From positions 35,852-99,851 of the forward strand of contig JAJZAI010000007.1 in assembly GCA_021799495.1 (NCBI GenBank): a stretch of DNA of 64,000 bases, written 5' to 3'. The position numbers and the translations under genes were made by a program. The stretch is from Deltaproteobacteria bacterium. Lineage in GTDB: Bacteria > Desulfobacterota > Binatia > Binatales > Binataceae. Each line of letters begins with the position of its first letter. Position 1 is the stretch's first letter. The notes under the pieces were generated by a model. The model made no database searches, had not been told where the DNA came from, and saw nothing but the letters and a program-made list of their open reading frames with translations. Shown piece by piece: positions 9,420 to 19,273 of this stretch.

Positions 9420-12400
9420 TCAAATCCGCAGGATTATTCCGCGGGTCGGCGCGCCCGTCGCCATCGTGATCGCCCGGACATAAAGCGCCACCTGCGCACG
9501 GTATTCCTCCAGCCGCGCGTCAAGCTTCGCGTCGGTCTTGTAATCCACCACTGTCCACCGTTGCGCGCCAGCCGCGTCCATCTCCATATAGGCGAGGTCG
9601 ATAAGTCCCTCGACCAGAGTTCCATCATCGAGGACGGCGCTCAGCGGCGTCTCTCTGCGCACCTCCGCCGCGGACGCGGCGCGGCGCAGCGGTTCCGCCT
9701 GCAGCGCTTGCGCGACCGCCGCGATCGCGGCCGCTATTTCATCGGCGCCGGAGCCGGTCATCCGCGCGAAGTATTCCGCCTGCCGCGCGAGCGCGCCGCG
9801 CTCCGCGTCCGGGCGCGCCCGCTCCATCACGGCGTGCACGAGCGCGCCGAACCGCCGTCCATGCGGACGATCCGGAGCGTGCGGCAGCTCGATCACTTCA
9901 ATCGCCGCGCTTTCGGGCGCGGCGCCCGCTCCGATCGCCGCGCTTTGGCTCGCCGGAACGATCTCGCGCGACGGCGCCGCGCCCGCGGCCAGCACCTGCT
10001 CGCGGCGCTCGCGCCACCGCTCGTGCTCGATACGCGACTGTTCCGACCGGACCTGGCGTTCGTCCGCCTGCAGCAACGATTCCTGCCGCAGCCCCATCGT
10101 CTCGCGCACATTGAGTTCGAGCAGCGTGGTGTCCCACCAGACCACGCGATGCGTACCGGCTTCCGGCCGATGCGTGCCCGGAGTCACGCCCGGTCCGCGC
10201 GGCCGCGCGTTCGGCGGACGAAAGCCGGCGCGATCGGACTTGAACGGCGGGCAGCCGGGGCCGCTCCGTTCGATCGGCGCGCGCGCCTGCCGGGAATCCG
10301 GATAGATCACGGGATGCAGCCGCGCGAGCCAGCCCTCGCGCCGTTCGTCGCCAACCGTCGGGATCACGAGCAGGTCACGCGCCCGCGTCGTCGCGACGTA
10401 AAGCAAGCGCACCGCTTCCTCCTGTTCGCGGCGCATCTCGTCCGCTTCCCGATCCAGCAATTCGCGCGGCGCGCATCCGGCCAGTCTCAGCGCACACAGC
10501 CGCCGCTCTGAATCCAAAAAACGTCCGGCGCGGGCCGGCGTTTCGTTGCAGGTCGAATCGGCAAGAATCACGACCGGAAATTCGAGACCCTTGGCGCGAT
10601 GCACCGTCATCAGGCGCACCCCCTCGGCGCCGTCTTCGACGACCGGCACGTCGCCGGCCTGCTCGCGTTCGCCGCGGTCTTCGAGAAATTCCAGAAAGCC
10701 GCGCATCGAGCGCGCGCCGGCGCGGCCGTCGTAGCGCCGCGCGATATCCATCAACCGTCCAATATTGACCAGCGCCTGATCGCCGTTCGGCCAGATCGCG
10801 ATCGCCGCATGCGCGCGCGTGGCCGCCAGCATCCGCGCGATCGTCTCCGCGATCGGCCGCCGGTTCCGTTCATGATGGAGTCCGCGGAGAATCGCGAGCG
10901 CCGCGGGGATGTCGCGCAATCGCTCCGGGACATCGTCCCGCGGCGGCGCGAACGGATGCAGCCGGCCGATCGTCGCGCGATATTCGAGCAGCGGGCCGTC
11001 GGCGATCGCGAAGAGCGGACCGTGCAGCGTCGCGAACGCCAGCAACTCGTCGTCGGGCCGCTCGATCGCGCCGAGCGCGTTGCGCAGCGCCTCGATCTCC
11101 TCGCGCTGATGGAACGAGCCGCCGCGCACGAGCACGTGCGGCACGAGCCGCGCCTCGAGCGCGCGCACGTAACGCCGCGTCACGTCCCGCCCGTGCGAAT
11201 TCATCCGTCGGAACAGCACGCATACATGCCGCGGCTTGACCGGAACGCGCAGATTCGGCGCCTCGCGTTCCGTCACTGTCCAGCCGCTCTCGCCAACCAG
11301 CCATTTGATCCATGCCGCGATCGCGTCGGCCTCCGACTCCTCGATCCGCCACTTGGTGATCGAGCCGTAATCGCCATACGGATTCGGCGCCGGCAGCGCG
11401 ACGATCGCCGGTTGATCGGGATACGGCCGGCGAAAGCCCTCCAGCGCGACGTACGCCGGCTGCATCGGAGTTTCCTCAGGCGCCGGCGGCGCGAACGCGT
11501 CCGCGAACGCCGAGTTGATCATGCCCTGCAGTTCGGGTTCCGGCGTCGCGCGGAAACTCACCGTCAGATACTCGATTTCCGCGCCCGCCGCTGCCAGCCG
11601 GCGCTTGATCGATTCGTAAAGCGCCACGTCCGCCCGCCGGAACCGGTAAATCGATTGTTTCGGATCGCCGACCAGGAAAAGTTTGCCCGCCGCGGGCCGC
11701 GCGGCGCGCCAATCGTCAACGGCCGGATCGTCCGCCGCGAGCAGCATCAGGATTTCCGCCTGCAAAGGATCGGTGTCCTGGAATTCGTCCACCAGAATAT
11801 GGGTGAAACGGCGCTGCAACTCGCCGCGCACGATGGCGTCGCGGCGGATCAAATCGCGCGCCGTCAGCAGCAGATCGAGAAAATCGAGCCGCCCCTCGCG
11901 CCGCTTGATCTCCTGGTATTCGGCGACCACCGGCCACAGTTCGCGCCGCAGCGGCGGCGCCAAATTCGCGCCCGCGCGATCGCGAAATTCGACCAGCCGC
12001 GCACGCAGTTCGTCGCGCCGCTTGAGGATCGGCGCGCGCTCGATTTCGCCGAAAAATTCGCCGCCGCCGCGCCATCGCCAGCGCCCATCGGCGCCGCCGA
12101 GCAGGGCCGCCAAGGCGTGCTCGAGCGCGTCGTAATCGCGCGGCCGGACCCGCTCGAGCCGCGTCGCTTCGGCGATCGGCCGCGCGATCTGATCGAGCGC
12201 GCGCGCCAGCCAATCATCCGGATCGCCGGCGCGCGCCAATTCGCCTAATTCCGCTATTTCAGCAACCAGGCCGTCGATCGCCGCATCGCGCTCATAGGGC
12301 TCATCGGCCCAGGCGCAATCGAAGTCGCGCCACTCGATCAGTTCGCGCGCCGCCGCCAGCAGCGCCGGCCGCGGCCCGTCGCGCTCGCCGGGGTCGCGCC

Positions 12401-12923
12401 GGCGCAGGATTCGCCGCAAACCCTCGCCCGGTGCCGCGAGCGCGCGTTCGAACCAGCGCTCGAAGGCCTGCTCGATCATCTCCTCGGCCTCGTCGTCGCC
12501 GGCGACCGCGAATTCCGGATCGACGCCGGCCGCGACCGGATAGTCGCGCAGCAGGTCGGCGCAAAATGAATGGATCGTGCCGATTCGCGCCTCTTCGAGC
12601 TTGCGCAGAGCCTCGTCGAGACGGCCGCGCTCGCTCGCGTTCGCCGCCGCCGCGCGCCGCGCGCGTTCAATCTCGCCGCGCAAGCGCAGCTTGAGTTCGC
12701 CTGCCGCCTTGTCGGTGAAAGTGACGGCGACGATCCGGTCCAAGCTGGCGGCGCCCGCCGCCAGCGCCGCCGCGATCCGTCCCACCAGCGCGGTGGTTTT
12801 GCCCGCGCCCGCCGCCGCTTCGACGATCAGCGTCGCGTTAAAATCCGTGCGGATTCGCGCGCGCGCGCGGCTGTCGGCCAGCTCCGCCGGCGGCGCGCCT
12901 AGCGTTGCTTCCTGAGCCGCCAT
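9420..12923 (-). CDS. addA: AddA/RecB-like UvrD helicase with C-terminal nuclease domain
   Basis: 1167 residues from ATG 12923, overlapping the end of the addB-like gene by 25 bp, which implies translational coupling. Walker A is AAAGAGKTT (36-44). Later superfamily 1A motifs include ILVDEFQDTDPLQAEIL (Walker B), LFLVGDPKQSIYRFRRAD and GVRLMTVHRAKGLEFPVV. The C-terminal PD-(D/E)XK nuclease ends the protein with WTVVDYKTD. Such subunits resect double-strand breaks for RecA loading. The open frame continues upstream to 13586, but that part overlaps addB and lacks the family signature. The name is by family resemblance. Confidence 0.92.
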   Translation of the reverse strand: MAAQEATLGAPPAELADSRARARIRTDFNATLIVEAAAGAGKTTALVGRIAAALAAGAASLDRIVAVTFTDKAAGELKLRLRGEIERARRAAAANASERGRLDEALRKLEEARIGTIHSFCADLLRDYPVAAGVDPEFAVAGDDEAEEMIEQAFERWFERALAAPGEGLRRILRRRDPGERDGPRPALLAAARELIEWRDFDCAWADEPYERDAAIDGLVAEIAELGELARAGDPDDWLARALDQIARPIAEATRLERVRPRDYDALEHALAALLGGADGRWRWRGGGEFFGEIERAPILKRRDELRARLVEFRDRAGANLAPPLRRELWPVVAEYQEIKRREGRLDFLDLLLTARDLIRRDAIVRGELQRRFTHILVDEFQDTDPLQAEILMLLAADDPAVDDWRAARPAAGKLFLVGDPKQSIYRFRRADVALYESIKRRLAAAGAEIEYLTVSFRATPEPELQGMINSAFADAFAPPAPEETPMQPAYVALEGFRRPYPDQPAIVALPAPNPYGDYGSITKWRIEESEADAIAAWIKWLVGESGWTVTEREAPNLRVPVKPRHVCVLFRRMNSHGRDVTRRYVRALEARLVPHVLVRGGSFHQREEIEALRNALGAIERPDDELLAFATLHGPLFAIADGPLLEYRATIGRLHPFAPPRDDVPERLRDIPAALAILRGLHHERNRRPIAETIARMLAATRAHAAIAIWPNGDQALVNIGRLMDIARRYDGRAGARSMRGFLEFLEDRGEREQAGDVPVVEDGAEGVRLMTVHRAKGLEFPVVILADSTCNETPARAGRFLDSERRLCALRLAGCAPRELLDREADEMRREQEEAVRLLYVATTRARDLLVIPTVGDERREGWLARLHPVIYPDSRQARAPIERSGPGCPPFKSDRAGFRPPNARPRGPGVTPGTHRPEAGTHRVVWWDTTLLELNVRETMGLRQESLLQADERQVRSEQSRIEHERWRERREQVLAAGAAPSREIVPASQSAAIGAGAAPESAAIEVIELPHAPDRPHGRRFGALVHAVMERARPDAERGALARQAEYFARMTGSGADEIAAAIAAVAQALQAEPLRRAASAAEVRRETPLSAVLDDGTLVEGLIDLAYMEMDAAGAQRWTVVDYKTDAKLDARLEEYRAQVALYVRAITMATGAPTRGIILRI

Positions 12924-15900
12924 AACGCCTCGAGCCGCCGCGCCGCCGCATTCGGTTTGCGGCCGGCGGCGGCTTCGTCCGCGGCCCCGCCGGTCTTGTG
13001 ATTCACGCGCTCCTCCTCGTAAGGACCGCAGACGCGCCGATAATCGCAATAATCGCATTCGCCGCGCGCGGGCGCGGCCGGCAAAAAACCCTCGGCGATC
13101 GCTTCGCCCACAAGGCCCGCGAAACCCGCCGCCGCCGACCGCGCCGCCTGATCGAGCGCGACCACGCGCTCCTCGAAACCTCCCGTGGCGGTGCAATAGT
13201 AGAGCCGGCCTGCGCCGACTGGCTCGCCGAGAATCCGCTCCGCCGCCATCGCGTAAAGCGCCGGTTGAAGGATGCGTCCGCCGCCGATAATGAGATTGCG
13301 ATCGGCGCGGACGCGGCCGGTCTTGTAATCGGTGATGCGCAGCTCGCGATTGGGCCCGCGCTCCACGAGATCGATCGATCCGCGCAGATTCAATCCGATT
13401 CCGAGATCGATCGGCGCGGCGACGCTCGCCGGATCGGCCTGCGCGCGGTCCTTCAGGCCGAAAGCCAGTTCGAATCGTTCCGGCCGCCACAACGGAGCTT
13501 CTTCGGCCATGCGCCGCAGCCATTCCCGCAAATCCGCGCGGATCGAGTCGATGCCGTCGAGCCATACGCGCTCGATCGCCGGCCACAGCCGCTCCCGATA
13601 GATCGCCGCGACGCGCTCCAGATGCGCTTCCAGCGCGGATTGCGCTTCGGGCAGCGTTTGCGCCGTCACCGGCAGAGCGCCGGCGGCGCGCAGCGCCGTC
13701 AGAATTTCGTACTGGACTTCATGGAACAGCGCGCCGCGCGTCAACGGATCGATCGTGTCGATCGCTTCCACCTCTTCGCGCGGCTCCAGCCGCTGAATCG
13801 CGTACAGAAAAAATCGATATGGACAGGCCGAGTAGTGCTGCAACGCGGTCGCCGAATAGGATCGGGCGTCCGTGCGATGCGCCGCGAGGACGGCCTGTTC
13901 GGCCGCTTCCGGATCGACCATCCCGTCGCTGCGCGTCCATAGCCGCCGCCAGCGCCGCGCCCGCGCGCGCAAGGCGCGGGCGAGATGCGGATTCGCGGAA
14001 AGCAGGTAATGGGCGGCGCCTTCCGTCGATTCAGTATCGCCGCCGCCCAGCCGATCGAGCAGGGCGAGGTCGAATTCCGCCTCGTCGATCGCATCCTCGG
14101 GACGCTCCGGCGCGGGCCATCCCGGACGCCGCGCGCGCTCGCCCGCCGCGCGCCGCGCCAGCTCGTCGAAGCCGGGCAACCGTCCTTCCGCGGCGCGCAG
14201 AATTTCCAGCGCGTAAAAGGAGGGCACCCGCGGGCGGCCGTGCTCCAAATCCACGCGCGGATAGGTCAGCATCAATCGCCGCCGCGCCGCCCCCGCGACC
14301 AGTTTGAGCGCCAGCCGCTCGCGCGCGATTCGTTCAGCCTGGGTCGCCAGCGCGGAATCGATCCGGCGCCGTTCGGCGTCGCGGAGAAGCGGATCTTCGA
14401 CGAGTTTGCGCGGAAACCCGCGCTCCGCCAGTCCCGGCGCAATCACGATGTCGAAGGCCATCCCCCGCAGCGCCTCGGGCGTGCCGACAAAAACCGCCCC
14501 GGCGCGCCGGGTGGTTCGCGGCGGCTCGATACGCCCCAGACGCCGGCTCAACACCGATTGGACCTCGGCCAGCGTTACCGGCCCGACCGGGCCCATCGGA
14601 CGCAATTCGGCAAGCGTGCGCAATGCTTCGCCCGCGTCACGAATCGAGATCGCCGCGAGCGCTTCCAGGCGATTCAGCCACTCCTCCCACGGCGCCGCGT
14701 CGGGCAATCCGGCGAGCGCGTCGATAATCGGCAGCGCGACCTTGCGCAGATGGTCGAGGTCGGCGATCTCGCGATCCAACGCCGCCGTAACCGCGCCGTC
14801 TTCGGCTTCAAGCGCCGCGCGTTTGAGACGCAGTTCCGCGTCGAGTCCCGCCAGCCGCCACGCCCATCGCTCGCGGCCGCCGATCACCGCCGCGTCGACC
14901 AGCAGCTTTTCCCAGCGCCACGGCGCGCGCGATCCGGCGTCCGGCGCGTCCTCTCGCCGATCGGCCGCATCAGCCTCGCCATCCGCCCACGCCAGCGCGT
15001 TGGCCGGAAAAATTCCGCCCGGCGGAATCGCGGGCGAACTCTCCGCCGGCGTTTTCGGCAATTGCGCAAGCGAAAGGTACTCGCCGAAGCGCCGCGCCGA
15101 GAATTTTTCGGCCGCGCACGCCAGCAGCGCCAGAAGCGCGCGTCCGCCCGGTTCGGGCCGCGCGCATTCGGCGGCGAACCATGCGGGAATTCCCGCGCGC
15201 GCGAACGTCTCTTCGAAATACGGCGCATAACGATAGCCGTCGCGCGCGGCCACCGCGATTCGATCGAAGGGAACGCCCGCGCCTGCCTCGGCCAATATCC
15301 TCCGGGCGATCTCGACGCACTCCTGCATCTCGCCCGCCGCCGACGCCAGCGTAACCGAGTCATCGAGGGCGCACGGTTCCGGCTCGGACGATGCGAATAA
15401 ATGACGCCGGAGGCGCGCCAGCGAATTCTCTCCGGCGCCGCCGCACGCATCGGCCGCGTCCGGATCGTCCGGCGGCTCGCGCAAATCGATTCGTAAATTC
15501 GCATTGCCAAACGCCGCGGCCAGCAAGTCGAACGTGCGATCGTCGCCCGCCGGAATCGTCGCGAGCGCGCGCGGCGAGCGCGCGGCGAGCGCCGCCGCAA
15601 GTTCCGCCTTGCGCGCCGAATCAATCCGCACGTCGAGCATCACCGCCGGTACGCCCACGAGCGGCGCCGCCGGAACGTCGTCGAGCGCGGCGCGCGCCGC
15701 CGCGAAAATCTCCGCCGGGTCTGCCAGCCGAGCCGTGCGCAGTTCCAGCCCAAAATGTTCCAGCAGCACGGCCAGCGCGGCGCCGCCCGGTTCAGCCGCA
15801 CGCAGCGCGGCGGTCCCGATGCCCGCCATGCGCAATTCGCTCAGCGTTTGCGCGAGCGCGCGCGGAAACCCGGGACGGTCCACGACCGGCGCGAACCATG

Positions 15901-16228
15901 CCAGCGCCGGATCGGCGCGCAACGCAAAGGCGGTTCGCGCCGCGACCGCCTCGAGCGCCAGGCCTTCGGCAGGCGCCAAGCCGGCGTCGGCCAGCCGCGT
16001 GGCGGCGAGCGCGGCCGCAAGGTGATCGAAGCTCATCCGGTAAAGCCCGAAGCGGGCGCCGCCGCGCGCCTCGATCGATCGCGCCAGGTCGGCCGCAGCC
16101 ATCCCGTTCGCAGCCGCGATCAAGGCCGGCTCGGCCGGCCCGCTTCGGAGCAAAAATCGCTCGGCCGCCGCCAGGCGCACCGACGCGCTTGCGGAACGAA
16201 CGATCGTTATTTTTTCCGCTGAACTCAT
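12899..16228 (-). CDS. addB: AddB-like PD-(D/E)XK nuclease with iron-sulfur cysteines
   Basis: 1109 residues from ATG 16228; in-frame starts up to 16408 add only Arg/Ala-rich sequence unlike the family. The C-terminal nuclease core is LRITDYKTGRVRADRN. Four cysteines match the AddB Fe-S arrangement: one early in HYSACPYRFFLYAIQ and three in CDYCDYRRVC near the end. No Walker A is visible at the N-terminus (ITIVRSASASVRLAAAERF), so this subunit probably lacks its own ATPase, as in alphaproteobacterial AddB. A helicase-like C-domain fragment (GAVFVGTPEALRGMAFDIV) remains. It lies directly upstream of the addA-like gene; the two should form a break-resection complex. Confidence 0.87.
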   Translation of the reverse strand: MSSAEKITIVRSASASVRLAAAERFLLRSGPAEPALIAAANGMAAADLARSIEARGGARFGLYRMSFDHLAAALAATRLADAGLAPAEGLALEAVAARTAFALRADPALAWFAPVVDRPGFPRALAQTLSELRMAGIGTAALRAAEPGGAALAVLLEHFGLELRTARLADPAEIFAAARAALDDVPAAPLVGVPAVMLDVRIDSARKAELAAALAARSPRALATIPAGDDRTFDLLAAAFGNANLRIDLREPPDDPDAADACGGAGENSLARLRRHLFASSEPEPCALDDSVTLASAAGEMQECVEIARRILAEAGAGVPFDRIAVAARDGYRYAPYFEETFARAGIPAWFAAECARPEPGGRALLALLACAAEKFSARRFGEYLSLAQLPKTPAESSPAIPPGGIFPANALAWADGEADAADRREDAPDAGSRAPWRWEKLLVDAAVIGGRERWAWRLAGLDAELRLKRAALEAEDGAVTAALDREIADLDHLRKVALPIIDALAGLPDAAPWEEWLNRLEALAAISIRDAGEALRTLAELRPMGPVGPVTLAEVQSVLSRRLGRIEPPRTTRRAGAVFVGTPEALRGMAFDIVIAPGLAERGFPRKLVEDPLLRDAERRRIDSALATQAERIARERLALKLVAGAARRRLMLTYPRVDLEHGRPRVPSFYALEILRAAEGRLPGFDELARRAAGERARRPGWPAPERPEDAIDEAEFDLALLDRLGGGDTESTEGAAHYLLSANPHLARALRARARRWRRLWTRSDGMVDPEAAEQAVLAAHRTDARSYSATALQHYSACPYRFFLYAIQRLEPREEVEAIDTIDPLTRGALFHEVQYEILTALRAAGALPVTAQTLPEAQSALEAHLERVAAIYRERLWPAIERVWLDGIDSIRADLREWLRRMAEEAPLWRPERFELAFGLKDRAQADPASVAAPIDLGIGLNLRGSIDLVERGPNRELRITDYKTGRVRADRNLIIGGGRILQPALYAMAAERILGEPVGAGRLYYCTATGGFEERVVALDQAARSAAAGFAGLVGEAIAEGFLPAAPARGECDYCDYRRVCGPYEEERVNHKTGGAADEAAAGRKPNAAARRLEALWRLRKQR

Positions 16229-16464
16229 CGGCGCGCGTTCGGACGCGATTGATCGTGGGCCGCGCGGCGGCGTTCGAGCAAGCGCCGCACGAGCGCCGAA
16301 TCCACAGCCGGACGCATTACGCCGCACCGGTTCAGATTTCGCCGCATCCGGCGCCCGGAACGATTTGGCTTCATGATCGGCAATCGCGAGCGAACGCATC
16401 GCCCGCAATGCTACCCCGCGTCACCGACAACCGTTGTCGAAAAATCCGCCGCGCGCAGGCGCGT

Positions 16465-17307
16465 TCAATCAACGATCCAGACCGGATCGCCCACCTTGAC
16501 CGTGCCCGGCGCGCCGATCGACGCGAACACGCCGAGCGTCGCGCGATGGGCCTCCGCGATCGTTCGCAGCACGCGCAAGTCGCGCGGCAGATCGCTTTGC
16601 CGATGCGTCGTCATCACGCAGCGCAACGCGGGATGCGCCGAAACGATTTCGACGCCGCCGATTTCGATCGCGCCGCCAAGCCATCCGTCCTCGACGAAGC
16701 CTTTCGCCGCGTCGCCCGTATCGACGACGATATTCGGGCGGAAACGGCGCGCATCAAGGCGCACGTCCGGACCGATCAGCGCGGCGAGGTGCACCAGCGT
16801 GCCGGTCGCCAACAGATGGATTTCGGCCGAATCGAAGAACCCTCCGTTCAGGAGCGAAAAACTCGGCGGCATCGTCGCGCGCGTCAGCCCCGGCATCACC
16901 TGCTCAATCCGCACGTCGCCGAAAATCGTATCGGGATCGATGCCGGCCCGCGTATGCTGCTTCGGGCGGGCGCGTTCGACCGTCACCTCGCGGCCGAGGA
17001 AACCTGAAAGTTCGCTCGCGGTTTCGGCGGCGGCGGGATCGACCTCGCGTCCGCCGGGCAGCGCGATTTTAACCGGCGTCTCGGCGTCCGCCGCCGGGTC
17101 GCCCGCGTAGCGCGCGCTCAGCTCGAACATCCGCGCAAATTTCTTGGCGGTCACGATGAACCCGGTCGCCGTCTCGCGCAGCGCCCACGCGCGATCGCCG
17201 ATCGCGCCATGCGCGCCGACAACCAGCGCCCCGAGCCGCTCGCCGAGCATCGATTTCACCGGATACCGGTACAACTCCTTGACCACCCCGGCCTGACGTC
17301 TCGCCAT
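16465..17307 (-). CDS. MOSC domain-containing protein (copy A)
   Basis: 280 residues from ATG 17307. The N-terminal MOSC beta-barrel domain begins VVKELYRYPVKSMLGERLG and GDRAWALRETATGF. The C-terminal MOSC core contains FRPNIVVDTGDAAKGFVED, the Cys-containing strand HPALRCVMTTHRQSDLP, and a final VKVGDPVWIVD. MOSC proteins relate to the C-terminus of molybdenum cofactor sulfurase and to mARC/YcbX enzymes that bind molybdenum cofactor through a Cys. The neighbouring gene 52 bp upstream is a clear paralog, so this is a tandem duplication. Substrate unknown. Confidence 0.88.
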   Translation of the reverse strand: MARRQAGVVKELYRYPVKSMLGERLGALVVGAHGAIGDRAWALRETATGFIVTAKKFARMFELSARYAGDPAADAETPVKIALPGGREVDPAAAETASELSGFLGREVTVERARPKQHTRAGIDPDTIFGDVRIEQVMPGLTRATMPPSFSLLNGGFFDSAEIHLLATGTLVHLAALIGPDVRLDARRFRPNIVVDTGDAAKGFVEDGWLGGAIEIGGVEIVSAHPALRCVMTTHRQSDLPRDLRVLRTIAEAHRATLGVFASIGAPGTVKVGDPVWIVD

Positions 17308-17359
17308 AATTCCCGTTTTCACCTGGCGCGATTCCCGCGCCTTCGCGATCCCAATCGAA

Positions 17360-18145
17360 TCAATCCGCCAGCGCGACCGCGTCGCCAGGCCAAATCGTTC
17401 CGCCCGCGGCCACGGCGGCGAACAGGCCGACATACGCCTGATGATGCTCCCACGCGGCGCGCAGCGTTTCCGGCCGATGCGGCAGTTCGTCCTGCGGCCA
17501 GATCGTCATCGCGCAGCGTAGCGCGGGACGCGCGCCGGCGATCCTGACTTCGGCGCCAATTTCGATCGTTCCTTCGAGCCATCCGTCTTCGACGAAACCC
17601 TCCGCGTCCGAAACCGTCTCGACCAGAATATTAGGCCGGAAACGGCGCGGATCGAAATCCGCCGCCGGCTCGAGGCGGCGCAGATGCGCGAGCGTGCCGG
17701 TCGTAAGCAGATGGAGCACGTCCTCGTCGAAGAAATCGCGCGGCGGCAGCGGCGCCTCGCCGCGCATGATCGCCGCGCGCTCGGCGGGGCTGAGCGGCGC
17801 CGTGCGGATCCGCTCGAAACGAACGTCGCGCCTGAGCATCGCGCCAATCTCCGCAGCCGCCTCGGCGTCACCGGCGTCATAGACTCGTCCGTCCGGCATT
17901 TCGATTCGCACGCGCGCGCCGGCGTCCGCGGCCGGATCGCCCTCCCAGAACGCGCGCGCTTCGAGCATCCGCGGAAACGCCCGCGCGCTGATCGCGCCGC
18001 CATAGCCGGCGTCGATTACCGCCCACGCCCGATCGCCGGCGATCCCGCGCTCGCTCACGAGCGCCCGGCCGAGCGCCTCGCCGCGCATCGATTTCACCGG
18101 ATAACGCCAGAGCGCCTTGACCGTCCCGATTCGCCGCCGTCCCAT
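17360..18145 (-). CDS. MOSC domain-containing protein (copy B)
   Basis: 261 residues. It shares its order and many motifs with copy A: VKALWRYPVKSMRGEALG, GDRAWAVIDAGYGG, FRPNILVETVSDAEGFVED and the cysteine strand RPALRCAMTIWPQDELP. It differs in its central region, where DEDVLHLLTTGTLAHLRR replaces the copy A equivalent. It is the first gene of the minus-strand pair and is probably co-transcribed with copy A. A molybdenum-cofactor or sulfur-transfer role is a family inference. The two copies have diverged enough to suggest different partners. Confidence 0.88.
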   Translation of the reverse strand: MGRRRIGTVKALWRYPVKSMRGEALGRALVSERGIAGDRAWAVIDAGYGGAISARAFPRMLEARAFWEGDPAADAGARVRIEMPDGRVYDAGDAEAAAEIGAMLRRDVRFERIRTAPLSPAERAAIMRGEAPLPPRDFFDEDVLHLLTTGTLAHLRRLEPAADFDPRRFRPNILVETVSDAEGFVEDGWLEGTIEIGAEVRIAGARPALRCAMTIWPQDELPHRPETLRAAWEHHQAYVGLFAAVAAGGTIWPGDAVALAD

Positions 18146-18400
18146 CTGAGGCGCCGGCCCGCGAGTCGCGACGCGGACCAGCGCGCCCGGAAATCTAAAC
18201 TATCCCAGGATGCCGGCACAAACTCTCCCCGCGGCGGCGATGTGGCGCGCGCGTCAAAGCGGGCGAGGGCTTGCTTTCCCCGTCAATCGGGCTAAACAGC
18301 AGCATGGCGGGCGAAGAGCGACCGCTCGCCGATCGCAAATCAGCCGAACGGGCAAGTGCCTGGATGCGCCGGATTCCTTAACACGGGGAGAGTTAACGGA

Positions 18401-19150
18401 ATGACCGTCAAACAGAACCTGAAGTATCAGTTGATGGCCGCCGCGAGCGGCTTCGCCTTCGAAATTCTCTTCACGATTTTCTGGGGCGTCTTCGGCCACA
18501 ACCTGCCGCCCGTTTCGCCGAACCTGAGCGGCCCGGCGCTGGCGGCCTACTTCGCGAACCATCACACCTCGATTCTCTTCGGCAACAGTATGACCGCGCT
18601 GGTCGCCGTGCTGTGGATTCCGTGGACGGCGCAACTGACGGTCGTGATGCGCCGCATCGAAGGCCCAAGCCCGGTCCTCACCATCATTCAACTGATCGGC
18701 GGCATCCTGACCGCGTGGGTGTTGATGTTCTGTCCGGCGATCTGGGCGGTCGCCGCATTTCGTCCCGATATCGATCCGAACACCATCCGGATGGTCAACG
18801 ATCTCGGCTTCATCCTGTTCAACATCACTTACGCCGTCACGTCGGTGCAGGCGATCGCGGCGGGACTGGTCGGTCTTGCGGACCGCGGCGAGCATCCGGT
18901 GTTCCCGCGATGGGTATCAGGATGGGCGATTTTCGCCGGCTTCAGCTTTATCCCGCTCACCGCGATGCCATTTTTCAAGACTGGGCCGCTGGCGTGGAAC
19001 GGCGCGATCTGCTTCTGGGGCCTGTTCGGGACCTATTTTATCTGGACGGCTTCGATGGGCTATTGCATGGCCAAGGACGCGAGCCGCCGCCTGCGCGCCG
19101 AGAATGACACGGAGCTGCCCCGCCCCCGCTCGGCGGCCAAGGCGTCCTGA
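18401..19150 (+). CDS. Six-helix membrane protein of unknown function
   Basis: 249 residues. Start chosen at ATG 18401 because GGGGAG precedes it by about ten bases; a GTG at 18356 has no such support. Six hydrophobic helices are visible at about 10-30, 50-78, 88-115, 128-152, 168-188 and 196-218. The C-terminus is short, charged and cytoplasmic, ending in Arg/Ala. Loops carry aromatic and proline residues (VFGHNLPPVSPNLSGPALAA, FRPDIDPNTIRMVNDLG). I do not recognise a family. It stands alone on the plus strand between the MOSC pair and cinA, with a hairpin 58 bases after its stop. Confidence 0.75.
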   Translation: MTVKQNLKYQLMAAASGFAFEILFTIFWGVFGHNLPPVSPNLSGPALAAYFANHHTSILFGNSMTALVAVLWIPWTAQLTVVMRRIEGPSPVLTIIQLIGGILTAWVLMFCPAIWAVAAFRPDIDPNTIRMVNDLGFILFNITYAVTSVQAIAAGLVGLADRGEHPVFPRWVSGWAIFAGFSFIPLTAMPFFKTGPLAWNGAICFWGLFGTYFIWTASMGYCMAKDASRRLRAENDTELPRPRSAAKAS

Positions 19151-19207
19151 GAATCTGAACGCGTCTCCGCGTTCACAAGGCGCTCGTCGCTCGCCCGCCC
19201 GTTTCCA

Positions 19208-19236
19208 GTCATGGCCGGATCAAGTCCGGCCATGAC
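19208..19236. repeat. Perfect 12-bp inverted repeat (hairpin)
   Basis: GTCATGGCCGGA and TCCGGCCATGAC flank a five-base loop. The plus strand continues into an A run and not a T run, so it is not a textbook intrinsic terminator in either direction. It resembles the ATGGCCGG...CCGGCCAT palindromes dispersed in many high-GC proteobacterial genomes, so it may be a REP-like element. Confidence 0.6.
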
Positions 19237-19273
19237 AAAAAAGAGCGACGCCGCGGTACGAGATGTGAACGAC

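Noticed and set aside
12924..13586. Upstream extension of the addA frame
   Set aside because: It overlaps the nuclease core of the addB-like gene and is Arg/Ser-rich; the helicase signature begins only after ATG 12923.
19208..19240. Inverted repeat read as a terminator for the membrane protein gene
   Set aside because: The plus strand continues into A and not T, and the minus strand has no T run after the stem; listed as a repeat instead.
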